Positions 35,368-47,169 of a stretch of 64,000 nt of DNA are shown here, piece after piece (position 1 is the first letter of the stretch; each line of letters begins with the position of its first letter). The stretch comes from Mycobacterium paraffinicum. Lineage in GTDB: Bacteria > Actinomycetota > Actinomycetes > Mycobacteriales > Mycobacteriaceae. The DNA lies in NCBI RefSeq assembly GCF_001907675.1, contig NZ_MPNT01000017.1, positions 1 to 64,000 of the forward strand, written 5' to 3'. A program made the position numbers and the translations under genes. Below the pieces are notes generated by a model, which saw only the letters and a list, made by a program, of their open reading frames with translations, was not told the origin of the DNA and did no database searches.

Positions 35368-36950
35368 TCGCCCGCCCCGCCTGGACGCACAGCGCCGACG
35401 TCGTCGTCATCGGTACCGGTGTCGCGGGATTGGCCGCGGCGCTGGCCGCCCACCGCGCCGGGCGCAGCGTCGTCGTGCTGAGCAAGGCCGACCACGCGCG
35501 CGGGGTGACCGCGACGCATTACGCCCAGGGCGGCATCGCGGTGGTGCTCCCCGACAACGACGATTCCGTCGAGGCCCACGTCGCCGACACCGTGACCGCG
35601 GGCGCCGGCCTGTGCGATCCCGACGCGGTGACCTCGATCGTCGCCGACGGTTATCGCGCGGTGTCGGAATTGGTCGGCGCCGGAGCGCGATTCGACGAGG
35701 CGGTCCCCGGTCGCTGGGACGTCACCCGGGAAGGCGGGCACTCCCGGCGGCGGATCGTGCACGCCGGCGGCGACGCCACCGGCGCCGAGGTGCAGCGCGC
35801 GCTCGACCACGCCGCCCGGCTGCTGGACATCCGCACCGCTCACGTCGGCCTGCGCGTGCTGCACGACGGCACCGCCGTGACCGGCGTGTCCGTCGCCAAC
35901 CGGGACGGTTACGGAATCATCGCCGCGCCCGCGGTGATCCTGGCCTCCGGCGGCCTCGGGCACCTCTACGGGGCGACGACCAACCCGGAAGGCTCCACCG
36001 GCGACGGGATCGCCTTGGCGTTGTGGGCCGGTGTCGCGGTCAGCGACCTGGAGTTCATCCAGTTCCACCCCACCATGCTGTACGCCGGCGCGGCCGGCGG
36101 CCGGCGCCCGCTGGTTACCGAGGCCATCCGCGGTGAGGGTGCGATACTGGTTGACCGGCAAGGCAATTCGGTCACCGCGGGCGTGCACCCGATGGGCGAC
36201 CTGGCGCCGCGCGATGTCGTCGCGGCGGCCATCGACACGCGGCTGAAGGCCACCGGCGACCCGTGCGTCTTCCTCGACGCTCGCGGCATCGACGGTTTCG
36301 CGGCCCGCTTCCCGACCGTGACCGCCGCGTGTCGGGCCGCCGGCATCGACCCCGTCCGCCAACCGATCCCGGTCGTGCCGGGGGCGCACTACAGCTGCGG
36401 CGGCGTCGTCACCGACGTGCACGGGCAGACGGAGCTGCCCGGGCTGTTTGCGGCCGGCGAGGTGGCGCGCACCGGCATGCACGGCGCCAACCGGCTGGCG
36501 TCCAACAGCCTGCTGGAAGGCCTGGTGGTCGGCGGCCGCGCCGGCCGGGCCGCGGCCGCGCACGCCGTGGCAACCGGCCGCGTCCGGCCCGTGCCGTTCA
36601 CGACGCCCGAGCCGATCGCCCACACGGCGCCCGAACGCGCCGAATTGCAGGCCGCGATGAGCCGCGACGCCTCGGTGGTGCGCGACGCCGCCGGGCTGAC
36701 GCGGCTGGCCGACGCGCTGTCGGGGGCGCCGGTGCGCGCCGTCGCCGGCCGCCGCGATTTCGAGGACGTGGCGTTGGCCGTGTCCGCCCGCGCGGTGACC
36801 GCGGCGGCCCTGGCCCGCAACGAGAGCCGGGGTTGCCACCACCGCGCGGAGTACCCCGACCCCGGACCGGAACAGGCCCGCAGCAGCGTGCTGCGGCTGG
36901 CCGACGACCAGAACTCGGTGCTGGTGGAGGCGCTGGCGGCGGTGGGCTGA
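35364..36950 (+). CDS. nadB: L-aspartate oxidase
   Basis: A flavoenzyme oxidising L-aspartate to iminoaspartate for NadA. It is 528 residues. The FAD motif [17 protein letters not shown] is at about residues 13-29; [11 protein letters not shown] and [11 protein letters not shown] are succinate-dehydrogenase/fumarate-reductase-family blocks, and the late [15 protein letters not shown] is a FAD contact. Its start overlaps the nadA stop (ATGA) and its stop overlaps nadC (TGATG). Confidence 0.97.
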   Translation: MIARPAWTHSADVVVIGTGVAGLAAALAAHRAGRSVVVLSKADHARGVTATHYAQGGIAVVLPDNDDSVEAHVADTVTAGAGLCDPDAVTSIVADGYRAVSELVGAGARFDEAVPGRWDVTREGGHSRRRIVHAGGDATGAEVQRALDHAARLLDIRTAHVGLRVLHDGTAVTGVSVANRDGYGIIAAPAVILASGGLGHLYGATTNPEGSTGDGIALALWAGVAVSDLEFIQFHPTMLYAGAAGGRRPLVTEAIRGEGAILVDRQGNSVTAGVHPMGDLAPRDVVAAAIDTRLKATGDPCVFLDARGIDGFAARFPTVTAACRAAGIDPVRQPIPVVPGAHYSCGGVVTDVHGQTELPGLFAAGEVARTGMHGANRLASNSLLEGLVVGGRAGRAAAAHAVATGRVRPVPFTTPEPIAHTAPERAELQAAMSRDASVVRDAAGLTRLADALSGAPVRAVAGRRDFEDVALAVSARAVTAAALARNESRGCHHRAEYPDPGPEQARSSVLRLADDQNSVLVEALAAVG

Positions 36951-37801
36951 TGATGCTGCCTGATGAGCGCAGCGCCGCTCAAGACACCATCCGGCGGGCG
37001 CTGGAAGAGGACCTGCGCTTCGGGCCCGACATCACCACGCTCGCGACGGTGCCCGCCGGCGCGGTGGCCACGGCGTCGATGGTGCCCCGGGAGCCCGGCG
37101 TGATCGCCGGCGTCGAGGTCGCCATGCTGGTCCTGGATGCCGTCCTCGCCGGCGGCTACGAGGTGGTGCACGGCGTCGAGGACGGCGCCCGGCTGCAGCC
37201 CGGCGAGCCGGTGCTGAGCGTGCGCGCCGACACCCGCGGCCTGCTGACCGCCGAACGAACCATGCTGAACCTGGTCTGCCACCTGTCGGGCATCGCCACC
37301 ACGACGGCGGCCTGGGTCGACGCCGTGGACGGCACCAAGGCCAAGATCCGCGACACCCGCAAGACCCTGCCGGGCCTGCGCGCGCTGCAGAAATACGCGG
37401 TGCGGGTCGGCGGGGGCGTCAACCACCGGTTGGGGCTGGGGGATGCGGCGCTGATCAAGGACAACCACGTGGTGGCCGCGGGATCGGTGGTCGACGCGCT
37501 GCGCGCGGTGCGCGACGCGGCGCCGGATCTGCCCTGCGAGGTCGAGGTGGACTCGCTCGAACAGCTCGACGAGGTGCTGGCCGAAAAGCCCGAACTGGTG
37601 CTGCTGGACAACTTCCCGGTGTGGCAGACGCAGATGGCGGTGCAGCGCCGCGACACGCGCGCCCCGGCGGTGCTGCTCGAGTCCTCCGGCGGGCTCAGCT
37701 TGGACAACGCCGCCACCTACGCCGCCACCGGGGTGGACTTTTTGGCCGTCGGCGCGCTGACGCACTCGGTGCGCGCGCTCGACATCGGCCTGGACATGTA
37801 G
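36950..37801 (+). CDS. nadC: Nicotinate-nucleotide pyrophosphorylase (carboxylating)
   Basis: Converts quinolinate and PRPP to nicotinate mononucleotide. It is 283 residues. LTAERTMLNLVCHLSGIAT, KIRDTRKTLPGLRALQKYAVR and GLGDAALIKDNHV form the substrate site; LESSGGL is the phosphate-binding end. Two adjacent ATGs (36950 and 36953) could start it; the first gives the TGATG overlap with nadB. It ends 6 bp before the convergent TetR gene. Confidence 0.96.
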   Translation: MMLPDERSAAQDTIRRALEEDLRFGPDITTLATVPAGAVATASMVPREPGVIAGVEVAMLVLDAVLAGGYEVVHGVEDGARLQPGEPVLSVRADTRGLLTAERTMLNLVCHLSGIATTTAAWVDAVDGTKAKIRDTRKTLPGLRALQKYAVRVGGGVNHRLGLGDAALIKDNHVVAAGSVVDALRAVRDAAPDLPCEVEVDSLEQLDEVLAEKPELVLLDNFPVWQTQMAVQRRDTRAPAVLLESSGGLSLDNAATYAATGVDFLAVGALTHSVRALDIGLDM

Positions 37802-37807
37802 GGGCCG

Positions 37808-38374
37808 CTAGCCACGCAGCAACGTGCGCGCGGCGGGTTTGGCGGCGTCGAGCGCGGCCGCGTCGCCGGAGATCCGGGACAGCATCAGCGCCCCCTCGAT
37901 CAGCGAGATCACCGCCAGCGCAACGTCTTTCGACTCCGCCGCGGCCCAGCCGTCGGAGCGCAGCCGCTCCTCGACCGCCGCGCACCAGCCCGTGAAGGCG
38001 CGGGCCGACGCCTCGCGCACCAGCGCGCTGGCGTGCACCGACTCGGTCGCGACCGGTTCGATCGGGCAGCCGTCGCGCCGGTCGCCGGCCAACCCCGCCG
38101 CCAGCACGTCGATCCAGCGATCGACGATGTCGGCCGCCGGCCGGCCCGTCGCCAGGAACCTGCGCAGCAGTTGCTCGATACCGGCCCCTTCGGTCTCGAC
38201 GACCGCCGCGGCCAGTTGTTGCTTGCCCTGCGGGAAGTGGTGATACAGCGATCCCGGCTTGACGCCGGCCTCCTCGAGGATCTGGTTCAGGCCGGTCGCC
38301 GCGTAGCCCTGGCGGCGGAAGAGCGTGGCGGCCGTGTCGATCAACGCGGCGCGGCTGCGGTCGGGTCTCGGCAT
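37808..38374 (-). CDS. TetR family repressor, LmrA/YxaF type
   Basis: A 188-residue protein with an N-terminal HTH (RAALIDTAATLFRRQGYAATGLNQILEEAGVKPGSLYHHF at about residues 8-48) and the PLYHHFPQGKQQL continuation typical of LmrA/YxaF repressors. It is divergent from the alcohol dehydrogenase gene 40 bp away, with a perfect 18-bp palindrome between the starts. It is probably autorepressing and controls the dehydrogenase. From memory, M. tuberculosis has the single gene Rv1597 at this location instead, so the pair is an accessory difference. Confidence 0.9.
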   Translation of the reverse strand: MPRPDRSRAALIDTAATLFRRQGYAATGLNQILEEAGVKPGSLYHHFPQGKQQLAAAVVETEGAGIEQLLRRFLATGRPAADIVDRWIDVLAAGLAGDRRDGCPIEPVATESVHASALVREASARAFTGWCAAVEERLRSDGWAAAESKDVALAVISLIEGALMLSRISGDAAALDAAKPAARTLLRG

Positions 38375-38387
38375 GCTATTGACTTTA

Positions 38388-38405
38388 CTTGAGTGATCAC
38401 TCAAG
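38388..38405. promoter_or_regulatory. Perfect 18-bp palindrome, candidate TetR operator
   Basis: CTTGAGTGATCACTCAAG is its own reverse complement. It lies 13 bp upstream of the TetR start codon and 9 bp upstream of the dehydrogenase ATG. Operator length and position are typical of the LmrA/YxaF repressors. Confidence 0.8.
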
Positions 38406-38414
38406 AATGCAGAG

Positions 38415-39443
38415 ATGAGGCAGCTGACCTTCGAAGAAGCCGGGCGATACGCGTGGCGTGAGGCGCCCGAGCCGCAGATCACCGCGCCCGGGCAGGCGCT
38501 GGTGCGGCCGCTGACGGTGGCGTGTTGCGACCTCGACGTCGCGGTGTGCAACGGGCGCCTGCCGCTGCCGCCCGGGTACGCGGTGGGCCACGAGGGGCTG
38601 GCCGAGGTCGTCGCCGTCGGCGACGACGTCACGGGCGCCGGGGTCGGCGACCGCGTCGTGGTGCCGTTTCAGATCAACTGCGGGGACTGCCGCGAATGCC
38701 GCCGCGGCGTCACGGGTTCGTGCAGCGCGGTGCCCCTGATGGCGGCCTACGGCATGGCGCCGATCGCCGGCCTGGACGGCGGCGGCTTCATGTCGGATCT
38801 GGTGCTCGTCCCCTACGCCGACGCGATGCTCATCCCGGCGCCCGACGGCGTCGACCCCGTTTCGATCGCGTCCCTGTCGGACAACATTCCCGACGGCTGG
38901 CGCACCGTCGGGCCGTTCAGCGCGGAACTGGCCGCGCTCGATCCGGTCGATCGCCGCGTCCTGGTGCTCGGACGGCTGTCGATCGGTCTGTACTCGGCCG
39001 CGATCGCCACGGCGCTGGGCGCCCACGTCGACTACGTCGACACCGACCCCCAGCGGCTGGCCGCCGCCGAGAAGCTCGGCGCGGCGGTCCACGACGTCGC
39101 CAAACCCGACAAGTCGTGGGGCTCCTACCCGGTCACCGTGCACACCACCAGCGACGCGGCGCTGCTGGCGGCGACGCTGCGCGCCACCTGGCCGGACGGC
39201 GTGTGCACCGACACCGGGATCTACCCCGAGTACCAGGTCGCGATGCCGTTGCTGCCGATGTACTCGCGCGGCGTGCGGTTCGTCACCGGACGCGTCAGCG
39301 CGCGTGCGGTGATCCCGCGGGTGCTCGACCTGCTGGCGGGCGGCCTGGACGTGTCGCCGGCCGTCGACCGGGTCGTCGCCTGGGAGGACGCCCCCTCGGA
39401 CTGGCCGACGATGACCGGCAAGACGATCTTCACCAGGGCGTAG
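38415..39443 (+). CDS. Zinc-dependent alcohol dehydrogenase (MDR family)
   Basis: A 342-residue medium-chain dehydrogenase. GHEGLAEVVAVGDDVTGAGVGDRVVV carries the catalytic-zinc histidine and glutamate. The structural-zinc lobe has cysteines in NCGDCRECRRGVTGSC, and the Rossmann segment is RVLVLGRLSIGLYSAAIA followed by VDYVDTDPQR, with Asp suggesting NAD preference. The glycine-rich loop is atypical (LGRLSIG instead of GxGxxG). Substrate unknown. ATG 38415 is 9 bp from the palindromic operator, leaving little room for a ribosome-binding site, so a short-leader or leaderless mRNA is possible. Confidence 0.85.
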   Translation: MRQLTFEEAGRYAWREAPEPQITAPGQALVRPLTVACCDLDVAVCNGRLPLPPGYAVGHEGLAEVVAVGDDVTGAGVGDRVVVPFQINCGDCRECRRGVTGSCSAVPLMAAYGMAPIAGLDGGGFMSDLVLVPYADAMLIPAPDGVDPVSIASLSDNIPDGWRTVGPFSAELAALDPVDRRVLVLGRLSIGLYSAAIATALGAHVDYVDTDPQRLAAAEKLGAAVHDVAKPDKSWGSYPVTVHTTSDAALLAATLRATWPDGVCTDTGIYPEYQVAMPLLPMYSRGVRFVTGRVSARAVIPRVLDLLAGGLDVSPAVDRVVAWEDAPSDWPTMTGKTIFTRA

Positions 39444-39510
39444 GCCGCTTCAGGGCGGGTTCGGGTCGTCGAGCGTGCGCCCAGGGCGGGCCCCAGCGGC
39501 GTGTCGCCGC

Positions 39511-39590
39511 CATGAGCGCACGCGCAATGCCGTGAGCGCACACCAGGAGCTGTCAACGCACGAAAAATGCCGCGAGCGCGCGCCCCGGGC
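39511..39590. repeat. Four imperfect 20-bp tandem repeats
   Basis: Units start at 39511, 39531, 39551 and 39571 and share the pattern NGNGAGCGCACGNNNNATGC with mismatches (second unit ends GGAGC, fourth is GC-rich). They fill the space between the convergent dehydrogenase gene and the deazaflavin-dependent reductase gene, where a terminator would otherwise be expected. Confidence 0.6.
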
Positions 39591-40013
39591 TCAGGCGATG
39601 TCGCCGACGAACACGCCGATCCGGCGCAGCTGCATGCGGGCCATCCGCGGCAGGCGTTCGGCCTCGGGACCCTCGGTGCCGGCCGGCAGGATGCGCGGGT
39701 TGGTGATGTGCACCACGCGGTTGCGGCTGAACTGCACGTCGGCCTCGCCGGCCGCCAGGACGTTCTTGACCCAGTTCGTCTTGCCGTGGCCGAGCGCGAT
39801 CGCCAGGACGTTGCCCTTGCGGTACGGGGTGATGATCGTCTCGTACGGCGTGCCGGAGGTGCGGCCACGATGCTTGATGGTCGCGGTCCCGGGCAGGAAG
39901 CGCGCGATCGGCTTGACCGCGGGGTTGAAATACTTGATCTGGAAGCGCTCGAACCAGGGCGGGAACACCATCGGGACGCCTGGAGCGTTATTGGGGTGAT
40001 CCTTCGCGGACAT
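39591..40013 (-). CDS. Deazaflavin-dependent oxidoreductase, nitroreductase family (Rv1598c-like)
   Basis: A 140-residue FDOR-type protein: FERFQIKYFNPAVKPIARFLPG is the membrane-proximal N-terminal helix, ATIKHRGRTSGTPYETIITPYRKGN is the F420-contact strand-loop, and ALGHGKTNWVKNVLAAGEADV completes the barrel. The ATG at 40013 has GGGAG seven bases upstream. It corresponds to M. tuberculosis Rv1598c. The substrate is unknown; relatives act on lipids, quinones or nitro compounds. It is divergent from hisD. Confidence 0.87.
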   Translation of the reverse strand: MSAKDHPNNAPGVPMVFPPWFERFQIKYFNPAVKPIARFLPGTATIKHRGRTSGTPYETIITPYRKGNVLAIALGHGKTNWVKNVLAAGEADVQFSRNRVVHITNPRILPAGTEGPEAERLPRMARMQLRRIGVFVGDIA

Positions 40014-40099
40014 GACGGCTCCCTGAGTCGTGTGGGCCTAACTCAACGGCACTGTACCGGTCGGATAACTACTTGAGTTGCTCTGGGACAATGGAGGCG

Positions 40100-43207
<3,108 letters not shown>

Positions 43208-43211
<4 letters not shown>

Positions 43212-43828
43212 CAAAACCATCCGTCGTCGTCCTGGATTACGGCTCGGGCAACCTACGGTCGGCCCAGCGTGCGCTGCAGCGGGCGGGCGCGTCGGTCGAG
43301 GTGACCGCCGACGCCGACGCCGCGGCGGCGGCCGACGGGCTGGTGGTGCCCGGCGTCGGGGCCTTCGAGGCCTGCATGACCGGCCTGCACAGAGTCAAGG
43401 GGGACCGCATCATCGCCGACCGGGTCGCCGCCGGGCGCCCGGTGCTCGGAGTCTGTGTGGGCATGCAGATCCTGTTCGCCAGCGGCGTCGAATTCGGCGT
43501 GCGGACAACGGGTTGCGGCCAGTGGCCCGGCGAGGTCACCCGGCTGGATGCCCCGGTGATCCCGCACATGGGCTGGAACGTGGTCGACGCCGGGGGAGGC
43601 ACCACCCTGTTCAAGGGGCTGGACTCCGACACCCGCTTCTACTTCGTGCACTCCTACGCCGCGCAGCGCTGGGAGGGCTCGCCCGAGGCCGTCCTCACCT
43701 GGGCCACCCACGGGGTGCCCTTCCTGGCCGCCGTCGAGCAAGGACCGCTGTCCGCCACCCAGTTTCACCCCGAAAAGAGTGGGGATGCGGGTGCGGCCGT
43801 GCTGCGCAACTGGATCGAGGCTCTGTGA
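43208..43828 (+). CDS. hisH: Imidazole glycerol phosphate synthase, glutaminase subunit
   Basis: A class I glutamine amidotransferase supplying ammonia to HisF. It is 206 residues. The nucleophile Cys lies in [11 protein letters not shown], with the catalytic His and Glu in TQFHPEKSG; the N-terminus [12 protein letters not shown] is the family hallmark. GTG 43208 overlaps the hisB stop. It is separated from its partner hisF by hisA and impA. Confidence 0.97.
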
Positions 43829-43848
43829 AGAACGGCTCGGGAGGGAAT

Positions 43849-44580
43849 GTGTTGATCTTGTTGCCCGCGGTCGACGTGGTCGAGGGCCGCGCCGTGCGGC
43901 TGGTGCAGGGCAAGGCGGGCAGTGAAACCGAGTACGGCTCGGCGCTGGACGCGGCGCTGGGCTGGCAGCGCGACGGCGCGGAATGGATCCACCTCGTCGA
44001 CCTGGACGCGGCGTTTGGGCGGGGCTCCAACCGCGAACTGCTCGCCGAGGTGGTCGGCAAGCTCGACGTGCAGGTGGAGCTGTCCGGCGGGATCCGCGAC
44101 GACGATTCGCTGGCCGCGGCGCTGGACACCGGCTGCGCCCGGGTGAACCTGGGCACCGCGGCCCTGGAGAACCCACAGTGGTGCGCGCGCGCGATCGCCG
44201 AGCACGGCGAGAAGGTCGCGGTGGGGCTGGACGTCCAGATCCTCGACGGCCAGCATCGACTGCGCGGACGCGGCTGGGAAACCGACGGCGGTGACCTGTG
44301 GGAGGTGCTGGAACGCCTTGACGGCGAGGGCTGTTCGCGCTTCGTCGTGACCGACGTCACCAAGGACGGCACGCTGGGTGGACCCAACCTCGACCTGCTG
44401 GCCGCCGTCGCCGGCCGGACCGAGGCTCCGGTGATCGCCTCCGGCGGCGTGTCGAGCCTGGACGACCTGCGCGCGATCGCGACGCTCACCGACCGCGGGG
44501 TCGAGGGCGCGATCGTGGGCAAAGCCCTCTACGCCGGGCGGTTCACGCTGCCGCAGGCGCTGGCCGCGGTTGCGGGGTAG
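43849..44580 (+). CDS. priA: Phosphoribosyl isomerase A, bifunctional HisA/TrpF
   Basis: A (beta-alpha)8 isomerase of ProFAR. In actinobacteria the same enzyme isomerises phosphoribosyl anthranilate; trpF is absent from the trp cluster here, in line with that. Start GTG 43849 follows GGGAGGGA and gives 243 residues, close to M. tuberculosis PriA; a GTG at 43825 overlapping the hisH stop is an alternative. [21 protein letters not shown] has the first catalytic Asp; [16 protein letters not shown] has the second; SGGIRDD and [11 protein letters not shown] bind phosphate. Confidence 0.95.
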   Translation: MLILLPAVDVVEGRAVRLVQGKAGSETEYGSALDAALGWQRDGAEWIHLVDLDAAFGRGSNRELLAEVVGKLDVQVELSGGIRDDDSLAAALDTGCARVNLGTAALENPQWCARAIAEHGEKVAVGLDVQILDGQHRLRGRGWETDGGDLWEVLERLDGEGCSRFVVTDVTKDGTLGGPNLDLLAAVAGRTEAPVIASGGVSSLDDLRAIATLTDRGVEGAIVGKALYAGRFTLPQALAAVAG

Positions 44581-44585
44581 GGGCC

Positions 44586-45389
44586 GTGGCGGACCTGGAC
44601 GCGTTGGTGGAAAAGGCTTCGGCGATCCTCGACGACGCCACCGAGCCGTTCCTGGCCGGGCACCGCGCCGATTCGGCGGTCCAGAAGAAGGGCAACGACT
44701 TCGCCACCGACGTCGACCTCGCGATCGAGCGGCAGGTGGTCGGCGCGCTGGAAGAGGCGACCGGGATCGGTGTGCACGGTGAGGAGTTCGGCGGCGCCGA
44801 CGTCGACTCGGAGTGGGTGTGGGTGCTGGACCCCGTCGACGGCACGTTCAACTACGCGGCGGGGTCGCCGATGGCGGGCATCCTGCTCGGCCTGCTGCAT
44901 CACGGCGACCCGGTTGCGGGCCTGACTTGGCTGCCGTTCGTCGACCAGCGCTACACCGCGGTCGTGGACGGACCGCTGATGAAAAACGGTGTGGCGCAAC
45001 CGCCGCTGGCCGACATCGACCTGGCCGACGCCCTGATCGGCGCGGGCTCCTTCAGCGCCGACGCGAGGGGCCGGTTCCCCGGGCGCTACCGCATCGCCGT
45101 GCTGGAGAACTTGAGCCGGGTCTCGTCGCGGTTGCGCATGCACGGCTCCACCGGACTCGACCTCGCCTACGTCGCCGACGGGGTCCTCGGCGGCTCGATC
45201 AGTTTCGGTGGCCACGTGTGGGACCACGCCGCCGGCGTGGCGCTGGTGCGGGCGGCGGGCGGGGTCGTCACCGATGTCCACGGCGAATCGTGGTCGCCTG
45301 CCTCGGACTCCGCCCTGGCCGCCGGGCCCCGCGCGCATGCCGAGATTCTCGAGATTTTGCGCAGCACCGGCCGACCGGAGGACTACTGA
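44586..45389 (+). CDS. impA: Inositol monophosphatase family protein
   Basis: A 267-residue Li-sensitive-type phosphatase: [24 protein letters not shown] (metal-binding motif) and the C-terminal [15 protein letters not shown] motif. It corresponds to M. tuberculosis ImpA (Rv1604). Being inside the his operon it could in principle be a histidinol-phosphate phosphatase, but in M. tuberculosis that role is assigned to another IMPase-family protein, so the operon link is not proof. GTG 44586 is 5 bp after priA. Confidence 0.93.
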   Translation: MADLDALVEKASAILDDATEPFLAGHRADSAVQKKGNDFATDVDLAIERQVVGALEEATGIGVHGEEFGGADVDSEWVWVLDPVDGTFNYAAGSPMAGILLGLLHHGDPVAGLTWLPFVDQRYTAVVDGPLMKNGVAQPPLADIDLADALIGAGSFSADARGRFPGRYRIAVLENLSRVSSRLRMHGSTGLDLAYVADGVLGGSISFGGHVWDHAAGVALVRAAGGVVTDVHGESWSPASDSALAAGPRAHAEILEILRSTGRPEDY

Positions 45390-45390
45390 G

Positions 45391-46176
45391 ATGTCGTCCG
45401 GTAACGGGCTTGCGGTGCGGGTGATTCCGTGCCTGGACGTCGACGCCGGGCGGGTGGTCAAGGGTGTCAACTTCGAAAACCTGCGCGACGCGGGCGATCC
45501 CGTCGAGCTCGCCGCCGCCTACGACGCCGAAGGCGCCGACGAGCTCACCTTTCTCGACGTCACCGCCTCCTCGTCGGGGCGGGCCACCATGCTCGACGTG
45601 GTGCGCCGCACGGCCGAGCAGGTCTTCATCCCGCTGACCGTCGGCGGCGGCGTGCGTACGGTTGCCGACGTCGACGTCCTGCTGCGCGCCGGCGCCGACA
45701 AGGTTTCGATCAACACCGCCGCCATCGCCCGCCCCGACCTGTTGGAGGAAATGGCAAGGCAATTCGGCTCGCAATGCATCGTGCTGTCGGTCGACGCCCG
45801 CACGGTGCCCCCGGACTCGGTGCCGACGGCGTCCGGTTGGGAGGTCACCACGCACGGCGGACGCCGCGGGACGGGGATCGACGCCGTCGAGTGGGCTTCG
45901 CGCGGCGCCGATCTGGGCGTCGGGGAGATCCTGTTGAACTCGATGGACGCCGACGGCACCAAGGCCGGGTTCGACTTGCCGATGCTGCAGGCGGTGCGCT
46001 CGGCGGTCACGGTCCCGGTGATCGCCAGCGGGGGCGCCGGCGCGGCCGAGCACTTCGCGCCCGCGGTCGCCGCCGGCGCCGACGCGGTGTTGGCGGCCAG
46101 CGTCTTTCACTTCCGGGAGCTGACCATCGGCCAGGTGAAGGCCGCGATGGCTGCGGAGGGGATCACGGTGCGATGA
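45391..46176 (+). CDS. hisF: Imidazole glycerol phosphate synthase, cyclase subunit
   Basis: Uses ammonia from HisH to form imidazole glycerol phosphate and AICAR. It is 261 residues. [18 protein letters not shown] has the first catalytic Asp; LTVGGGVRT binds phosphate; [16 protein letters not shown] has the second Asp; [13 protein letters not shown] is the C-terminal phosphate site. ATG 45391 begins 1 bp after the impA stop; its own stop overlaps hisI. Confidence 0.97.
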   Translation: MSSGNGLAVRVIPCLDVDAGRVVKGVNFENLRDAGDPVELAAAYDAEGADELTFLDVTASSSGRATMLDVVRRTAEQVFIPLTVGGGVRTVADVDVLLRAGADKVSINTAAIARPDLLEEMARQFGSQCIVLSVDARTVPPDSVPTASGWEVTTHGGRRGTGIDAVEWASRGADLGVGEILLNSMDADGTKAGFDLPMLQAVRSAVTVPVIASGGAGAAEHFAPAVAAGADAVLAASVFHFRELTIGQVKAAMAAEGITVR

Positions 46177-46520
46177 CGCTCGACCCGCAGATCGCCGCGC
46201 GGCTCAAGCGCAACGCCGAAGGCCTGTTCACCGCCGTCGTGCAGGAGCGCGGCACCGGCGACGTCCTGATGGTCGCCTGGATGGACGACGCGGCGCTGGC
46301 CCGAACCCTGGAAACCCGTGAGGCGACCTATTTTTCGCGGTCGCGCGCCGAGCAGTGGGTCAAGGGCGCGACGTCCGGCAATACCCAATACGTGCACTCG
46401 GTGCGGCTGGACTGCGACGGGGACACCGTGCTGCTGACGGTCGACCAGGTGGGCGGCGCCTGCCACACCGGGGATCACAGCTGCTTCGACGCCGACGTGT
46501 TGCTGCAACCGGGGACCTAG
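46173..46520 (+). CDS. hisI: Phosphoribosyl-AMP cyclohydrolase
   Basis: A zinc enzyme opening the adenine ring of PR-AMP. It is 115 residues, monofunctional (no HisE domain). Metal sites are CDGDTVLL with Asp/Cys ligands, and [12 protein letters not shown] with two cysteines; [20 protein letters not shown] is the substrate block. ATG 46173 overlaps the hisF stop. It is the last gene of the his operon, with a convergent whiB gene 31 bp away. Confidence 0.97.
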   Translation: MTLDPQIAARLKRNAEGLFTAVVQERGTGDVLMVAWMDDAALARTLETREATYFSRSRAEQWVKGATSGNTQYVHSVRLDCDGDTVLLTVDQVGGACHTGDHSCFDADVLLQPGT

Positions 46521-46551
46521 GTTGTGGCGCGCGGGCGGCCGCCTCGCCGGA

Positions 46552-46908
46552 TTAATTCGCGGCGCGCTGCTGCCGCCGGGTGGCGGCCAAGAAATCGGCC
46601 CAAGACACCACCTCGGAGTGGTGCCTGAGCAGCGCGCGTCGCTGGCGTTCCGTCATCCCGCCCCAGACGCCCCACTCGACTCGGTTGTCGAGCGCTTCGG
46701 CGCCACACTCGAGGATCACCGGGCAGTGCCGGCAGATCGCCGCGGCCTTCCTCTGGGCGGCGCCGCGGACGAACAACCCGTCCGGGTCGCCGGTGCGACA
46801 CAGTGCCCTGGAAACCCAGGCGTCGCGATCTTCCGACTTCACAATCCGGAGATGGTTGTGAATCGGGCTATTGGTGTCGCCGTCTGCGGTGATCCGAGTA
46901 GCTAGCAC
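46552..46908 (-). CDS. WhiB family iron-sulfur regulator, WhiB4-like
   Basis: A 118-residue protein with the four cluster cysteines Cys37, Cys59, Cys62 and Cys68, the GVWGG turn at 80-84 and a basic C-terminal helix (TERQRRALLRHH). The stretch RGAAQRKAAAICRHCPV and the ending VVSWADFL are very close to WhiB4 of M. tuberculosis (from memory), which is redox-sensitive and encoded elsewhere (Rv3681c). This is therefore probably a second WhiB4-like gene rather than the orthologue. GTG 46908 is the start. Confidence 0.9.
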   Translation of the reverse strand: MLATRITADGDTNSPIHNHLRIVKSEDRDAWVSRALCRTGDPDGLFVRGAAQRKAAAICRHCPVILECGAEALDNRVEWGVWGGMTERQRRALLRHHSEVVSWADFLAATRRQQRAAN

Positions 46909-47169
46909 CGCGTCCCCCTTCGCTCCGGCCGCGCTGAGAGTTCAGCGTTCGGATATGGCTGTGTTGACTCCCTCTGGCCGAGCCCGAACAACCCGAGGCG
47001 AATGTTGCGACCGTAGAAAACGCCGTCGGTCGAACGTAGGGGCTTTTGTCGCAACCGTCGGAGGACTTTCGGCTCAAGAATGTTCCGGCGACGCCGTCGC
47101 ACCGGCCGGCAGACCGGGGCCTAGCTCCGAACTCGCCCGGTCGGATGCCGTCGACCAGAATGGCGGGCG

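Noticed and set aside
46909..47169. Short open frames between the whiB gene and chaA
   Set aside because: Several overlapping Arg-rich frames exist, none with a ribosome-binding site and family features; treated as non-coding promoter DNA.
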